Positions 14,159 through 17,087 of a DNA stretch of 17,087 bases are shown piece after piece (the stretch's first letter is position 1; the number at the start of each line of letters is the position of its first letter). Where the stretch lies: positions 1 through 17,087 of the forward strand of contig JBALVO010000078.1 of the NCBI GenBank assembly GCA_036961445.1, read 5' to 3'. Source of the stretch: JBALVO01 sp036961445. GTDB taxonomy: Bacteria; Pseudomonadota; Gammaproteobacteria; Pseudomonadales; Halieaceae. The notes below the pieces were generated by a model, which saw only the letters and a program-made list of their open reading frames with translations, did not search any database and was not told where the DNA came from. A program made the translations under genes and the position numbers.

Positions 14159-14344
14159 AGTTTGTGTCTCTTGTGTTTCGATGAAAGCGGATAGTAATCT
14201 CTCCTTCGGTAAAGTCCTAGTGCAATTGTCGTACACTGTGCGTATCAAGAATTGTACTGGCACGCGTTGTTGCGATGCTCACAGTTGTCGCACCGCTGGG
14301 GATCCGCCACTATCGGCACTCAAACTCTCAGGTAGCAGGATCAT

Positions 14345-14977
14345 ATGTCGGATACACCAAGTGATAACGCAGAGTTACTCGAGGCTATAAATAATGATGC
14401 GGGCCAACTCATACATCATTTACGCTGCAGTAATGCCCCCGACGAGGTGCTGGCGGCCGCCGCTGGGCACATACGCCAGGCCATGGCGTCGCTGGAACCG
14501 TGGTTGCAACAGGGGGAGGGGTGGTCGACGATATCCCTAGCCAGTGATATACCCGGGTTTGCCTGGAATGAAGAGGACCTCACTGCTGTTATGCCCTATA
14601 GCCCGGTCACAGGAAGAAGAAATCCGATCGCGCCACCCATCAGGATGTGGAAGGACGGTACTGAGGTTCGCGGAGAGGCGACCTTTTCCCCCACTTACGC
14701 GGGTCCACCAGACAGCGTGCACGGCGGTATTATCGCGGCTGTATTTGATGAGTTGCTGTCTATGGCCAATGTTATTACCGGTAAGGCCGGGTTCACGGGA
14801 ACCCTGACCATCAAATACCACCGCAAGACGCCACTCAATACTCCCATCGAACTGTGGGGTGTGAATGTACGCCAGGATGGCCGCAAGCAACTTAGTCGCG
14901 GTGAAATGCGCGTGAACGGGGAGGTCACAGCCAGTGCGGAGGGCCTTTTTATCGGCGCTGCAGTGCCCATTAGTTAG
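14345..14977 (+). CDS. Hotdog-fold thioesterase (PaaI/4HBT family)
   Basis: A 210-residue protein whose C-terminal two thirds form a hotdog thioesterase domain, expected to hydrolyse acyl-CoA thioesters. Visible are the RNPIAPPIRMW turn, TYAGPPDSVHGGIIAAVFDELLS with His126-Gly-Gly and Asp135 on the central helix, and GTLTIKYHRKTPLNTPIELW plus a GEVTASAEGLFI strand, as in the family. The first 70 residues are an extra helical N-terminal part, longer than the usual family length of about 140. ATG 14345 follows CAGGA at good spacing. The sdaA gene follows after 71 bp on the same strand; there is no evident functional link. Confidence 0.85.
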   Translation: MSDTPSDNAELLEAINNDAGQLIHHLRCSNAPDEVLAAAAGHIRQAMASLEPWLQQGEGWSTISLASDIPGFAWNEEDLTAVMPYSPVTGRRNPIAPPIRMWKDGTEVRGEATFSPTYAGPPDSVHGGIIAAVFDELLSMANVITGKAGFTGTLTIKYHRKTPLNTPIELWGVNVRQDGRKQLSRGEMRVNGEVTASAEGLFIGAAVPIS

Positions 14978-15022
14978 TGCATCGCTCCGGCAGTTTTAGT
15001 ATTACTATAGAGTCCCTGATGT

Positions 15023-15037
15023 GGGGCCTGGAGCCCC
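15023..15037 (+). other. Hairpin in the sdaA leader
   Basis: GGGGC and GCCCC form a 5-bp stem around CTGGA. It ends directly before the GGGTG that probably serves as the sdaA ribosome-binding site (6 nt from the ATG at 15049). It could affect translation; no known riboswitch motif is seen. Confidence 0.3.
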
Positions 15038-15048
15038 GGGTGTAGAAA

Positions 15049-16449
15049 ATGTCTATTAGTGCTTTTGACCTGTTCAAGATTGGAATTGGCCCTTCCAGTT
15101 CTCATACAGTCGGCCCCATGAATGCTGCCCGCCAGTTTGCGCTTGGGTTGCAAGAGCGGGCGCACGTGGACGCCTGCGTGCGCATCAGCGCTGAACTCTA
15201 CGGTTCCCTGGGTGCTACCGGTGCCGGCCACGGCTCACCCAAGGCGGTACTTCTGGGGCTTGAAGGCGAGTCTCCGGAGTCAGTCGATGTCGATACGATC
15301 GCCGGTCGAGTTGCCGATATTCGTGAAAATGGCGTGCTCACCCTGCTGGGCGGCAAGGCCCTGAAGTTTGACTATCGTCATGATCTGGTAATGCATCGCG
15401 ATAAATCCCTGCCGTTTCATGCCAATGGGATGTGCTTCACTGCCTTTGACGAGCGCGGTGACGTGCTTGATAAATGCGTCTTTTATTCGGTAGGCGGTGG
15501 CTTTATTGTTGATGAGACTGCGGCGCAAGGGGGTGTTGTTGTCCATGATCCCACAGTGCTGCCGTATCCCTTTTCCACCGCTAAAGAGCTGCTGCACACG
15601 TGCAAGGAAAATGGACTGTCTATTAGCGCTTTGATGCTGGAGAACGAGAAGGCGTGGCGCTCAGCCCAGGATATTCGCGGAGCTCTGCTGCAGCTGTGGC
15701 AGGTTATGAGCAACTGCATAGACAAGGGTTGCCAGACCGAGGGTATACTGCCCGGCGGCCTGAAGGTAAAACGGCGGGCGGCACAGCTTCGTCGTCAGTT
15801 GAAAAGCCAAACGGGTAACCTTGGCGATGACTCACTGGTTACCATGGACTGGGTCACGCTATACGCTTTAGCAGTGAACGAGGAAAATGCCTCCGGTGGC
15901 CGTGTCGTCACCGCGCCTACCAACGGTGCTGCAGGTATTATCCCCGCTGTGCTGAAGTACTATTTAGAACACTGCAAGGGCTCCAGTGAAGATGATGTTT
16001 GCCGTTTTTTGTTAACGGCAGCGGCCATCGGTATTTTGTATAAAATCAATGCCTCAATATCGGGTGCTGAAGTTGGGTGCCAGGGGGAGGTCGGGTCTGC
16101 CTGTTCCATGGCGGCGGCAGCACTGGCAGATGCGCTTGGTGGTACGCCGGAGCAGGTAGAAAACGCCGCGGAGATAGCTATGGAGCATAACCTGGGCCTT
16201 ACCTGCGATCCTATAGGTGGACTTGTTCAGGTGCCCTGCATAGAGCGCAATGCGATGGGTGCGATCAAGGCTATCAGTGCCGCGCGCATGGCCTTGAGAG
16301 GGAACGGTGAGCACTATGTGTCATTGGATCAGGTTATCAAAACCATGAAAGACACCGGTCGGGATATGCACAACAAATACAAGGAAACCGCTCGCGGCGG
16401 ATTGGCGGTGAATGTACTCGCTGTGCCGGTCAGCATCATAGAGTGCTGA
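15049..16449 (+). CDS. sdaA: L-serine ammonia-lyase (iron-sulfur, single-chain type)
   Basis: This enzyme deaminates L-serine to pyruvate and ammonia using a [4Fe-4S] cluster, not PLP. The 466 residues equal the usual length of the one-chain enzyme. The N-terminal regulatory domain begins SAFDLFKIGIGPSSSHTVGP. The catalytic domain contains VTAPTNGAAGIIPAVLKYY, and the cluster cysteines are Cys344 (EVGCQGEVGSACS), Cys386 (LTCDPIGG) and Cys397 (QVPCIERNA), the spacing known for the Legionella enzyme. The C-terminus DTGRDMHNKYKETARGGLAVNV is typical. The start matches the family N-terminus; the ribosome-binding site is a weak GGGTG. It is convergent with the DUF4345-like gene, 17 bp away. All recognised key residues are present. 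Confidence 0.96.
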   Translation: MSISAFDLFKIGIGPSSSHTVGPMNAARQFALGLQERAHVDACVRISAELYGSLGATGAGHGSPKAVLLGLEGESPESVDVDTIAGRVADIRENGVLTLLGGKALKFDYRHDLVMHRDKSLPFHANGMCFTAFDERGDVLDKCVFYSVGGGFIVDETAAQGGVVVHDPTVLPYPFSTAKELLHTCKENGLSISALMLENEKAWRSAQDIRGALLQLWQVMSNCIDKGCQTEGILPGGLKVKRRAAQLRRQLKSQTGNLGDDSLVTMDWVTLYALAVNEENASGGRVVTAPTNGAAGIIPAVLKYYLEHCKGSSEDDVCRFLLTAAAIGILYKINASISGAEVGCQGEVGSACSMAAAALADALGGTPEQVENAAEIAMEHNLGLTCDPIGGLVQVPCIERNAMGAIKAISAARMALRGNGEHYVSLDQVIKTMKDTGRDMHNKYKETARGGLAVNVLAVPVSIIEC

Positions 16450-16466
16450 ATACGATAGCTTGTGCC

Positions 16467-16856
16467 CTAGATTTTTACCCCTTGGGATATCTTTAACGCC
16501 AGTGCAGCGATGATAGCCGTACTAAATTCGTAAACCATCGCCCCGTAGGTGTAAACACCAACTGGACTGTTGCTGGTGACCACGGAGTACAGACGCCCCA
16601 GTGCCAGACTGCCGATGACCATTACCAGTAGCGCCAGCGCGGGCCGGTACAGATCTGCCTTTAATGCGCCCAACAGGCAAAATAGCCCGAATCCGGCTTG
16701 CAGGCCGCCGTACATCGCCCCAATCTCGGCATAGGCATCTCCATTGCTTATTATAAGCCCGGCATAACCTGCGGGAATTTCAGGCGAAAACAGGCACACC
16801 AGCCCATAAGAAATAAATATCACTGCAGAAATCCACAGAATAATTTTGCCTAACAC
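16467..16856 (-). CDS. Small membrane protein, DUF4345-like
   Basis: A 129-residue protein with four hydrophobic segments (about 5-26, 45-66, 72-95 and 107-122) and the pattern AEIGAMYGGLQAGFGLFCLLGA followed by GRLYS, which resembles the DUF4345 family of unknown function. I place the start at GTG 16856-16854 because AAGGAGG lies 8 nt upstream and the hydrophobic first helix begins right after it. The frame is open to ATG 16925, but that adds 23 polar residues with a poor ribosome-binding site. It is divergent from the tRNA promoter and convergent with sdaA. Confidence 0.75.
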   Translation of the reverse strand: MLGKIILWISAVIFISYGLVCLFSPEIPAGYAGLIISNGDAYAEIGAMYGGLQAGFGLFCLLGALKADLYRPALALLVMVIGSLALGRLYSVVTSNSPVGVYTYGAMVYEFSTAIIAALALKISQGVKI

Positions 16857-16942
16857 CTGCGTGGCCTCCTTATCGATTATTGTTGAGCGTCGGCAGCTTA
16901 GCATGAGAGCTGAGCGACTGGCCATGGTTCGCCCTATGACTG

Positions 16943-16971
16943 TTGACAGCCGCAGCAGCTATCACTAAAAT
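16943..16971 (+). promoter_or_regulatory. Strong sigma-70 promoter for the tRNA gene
   Basis: A perfect -35 TTGACA (16943-16948), 17-bp spacer and -10 TAAAAT (16966-16971, five of six bases) are followed by GCGC-rich sequence before the expected start near 16978, about 55 bp ahead of the tRNA. A GC-rich discriminator is usual for stable-RNA promoters under stringent control. An inverted repeat, CTCATTGA (16979-16986) with TCAATGAG (17013-17020), lies in the leader. Confidence 0.75.
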
Positions 16972-17032
16972 GCGCAACCTCATTGAGTCATGCAGTTAAA
17001 AATCCAGTTTCATCAATGAGTTAGAAAAATTT

Positions 17033-17087
17033 GGGGCTATAGCTCAGCTGGGAGAGCGCAACACTGGCAGTGTTGAGGTCAGCGGTT
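17033..17087 (+). tRNA. tRNA-Ala (anticodon GGC), 5' part, cut by the window edge
   Basis: Starts GGGGCTA TA GCTC, as in bacterial tRNA-Ala, with D-arm GCTC/GAGC. The anticodon arm is CAACA/TGTTG around loop CTGGCAG (anticodon GGC), followed by the variable loop AGGTC and the start of the T-arm. The T-arm and acceptor 3' strand lie beyond the window. Confidence 0.95.

Noticed and set aside
1..17087. CRISPR arrays, toxin-antitoxin pairs, restriction systems or retrons
   Set aside because: I found no regularly spaced repeats, no Cas, reverse transcriptase, restriction endonuclease or typical small toxin-antitoxin gene pair on either strand.

Overview
The window looks like chromosomal DNA of a marine-type gammaproteobacterium, possibly of the Halieaceae/Cellvibrionales kind. 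This is inferred from the recognisable proteins (TruC, SlyD, a one-subunit SdaA, a TonB receptor with a PnuC-type permease) and moderate GC; no taxonomic marker is complete. Genes are dense and sit on both strands. Both ends cut a gene: the 5' end of dusA (minus strand) at the left and a tRNA-Ala(GGC) (plus strand) at the right.

Left region, 1 to about 1350: a perfect 29-bp direct repeat (43-71 and 1284-1312) covers the conserved dusA codons for FSIAPMMDW. The left copy belongs to the dusA that runs out of the window. The right copy is attached to a displaced dusA N-terminus that leads nowhere. The layout is that of a site-specific insertion into the 5' end of dusA, a known target of tyrosine-recombinase islands and prophages. 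The insert is only about 1.24 kb, has no visible integrase and carries one convincing gene, a SAM-dependent methyltransferase. The insert supplies dusA with a new start codon.

1375-2640 encodes an exported protein of unknown function. 2688-5650 (minus strand) is a thiamine uptake unit: promoter, TPP riboswitch, Shine-Dalgarno-sequestering hairpin, TonB-dependent receptor and PnuC/PnuT-type permease. The receptor would bring the vitamin across the outer membrane and the permease across the inner membrane, with TPP shutting off translation.

5776-8879 holds a MAPEG-family membrane protein (plus), a PLP-dependent cysteine synthase (minus) and a lipoprotein type-B carboxylesterase (minus). 8965-11275 holds truC, an SDR oxidoreductase and a glutathione S-transferase (all plus). 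11325-13669 holds a REP-like palindrome, a promoter, gltX and a tightly coupled protein with two thioredoxin-fold domains. A SlyD-type prolyl isomerase is convergent to that pair. 14345-16449 holds a hotdog thioesterase and sdaA (L-serine ammonia-lyase), followed by a DUF4345-like membrane protein (minus) and a strong promoter for the tRNA-Ala gene.
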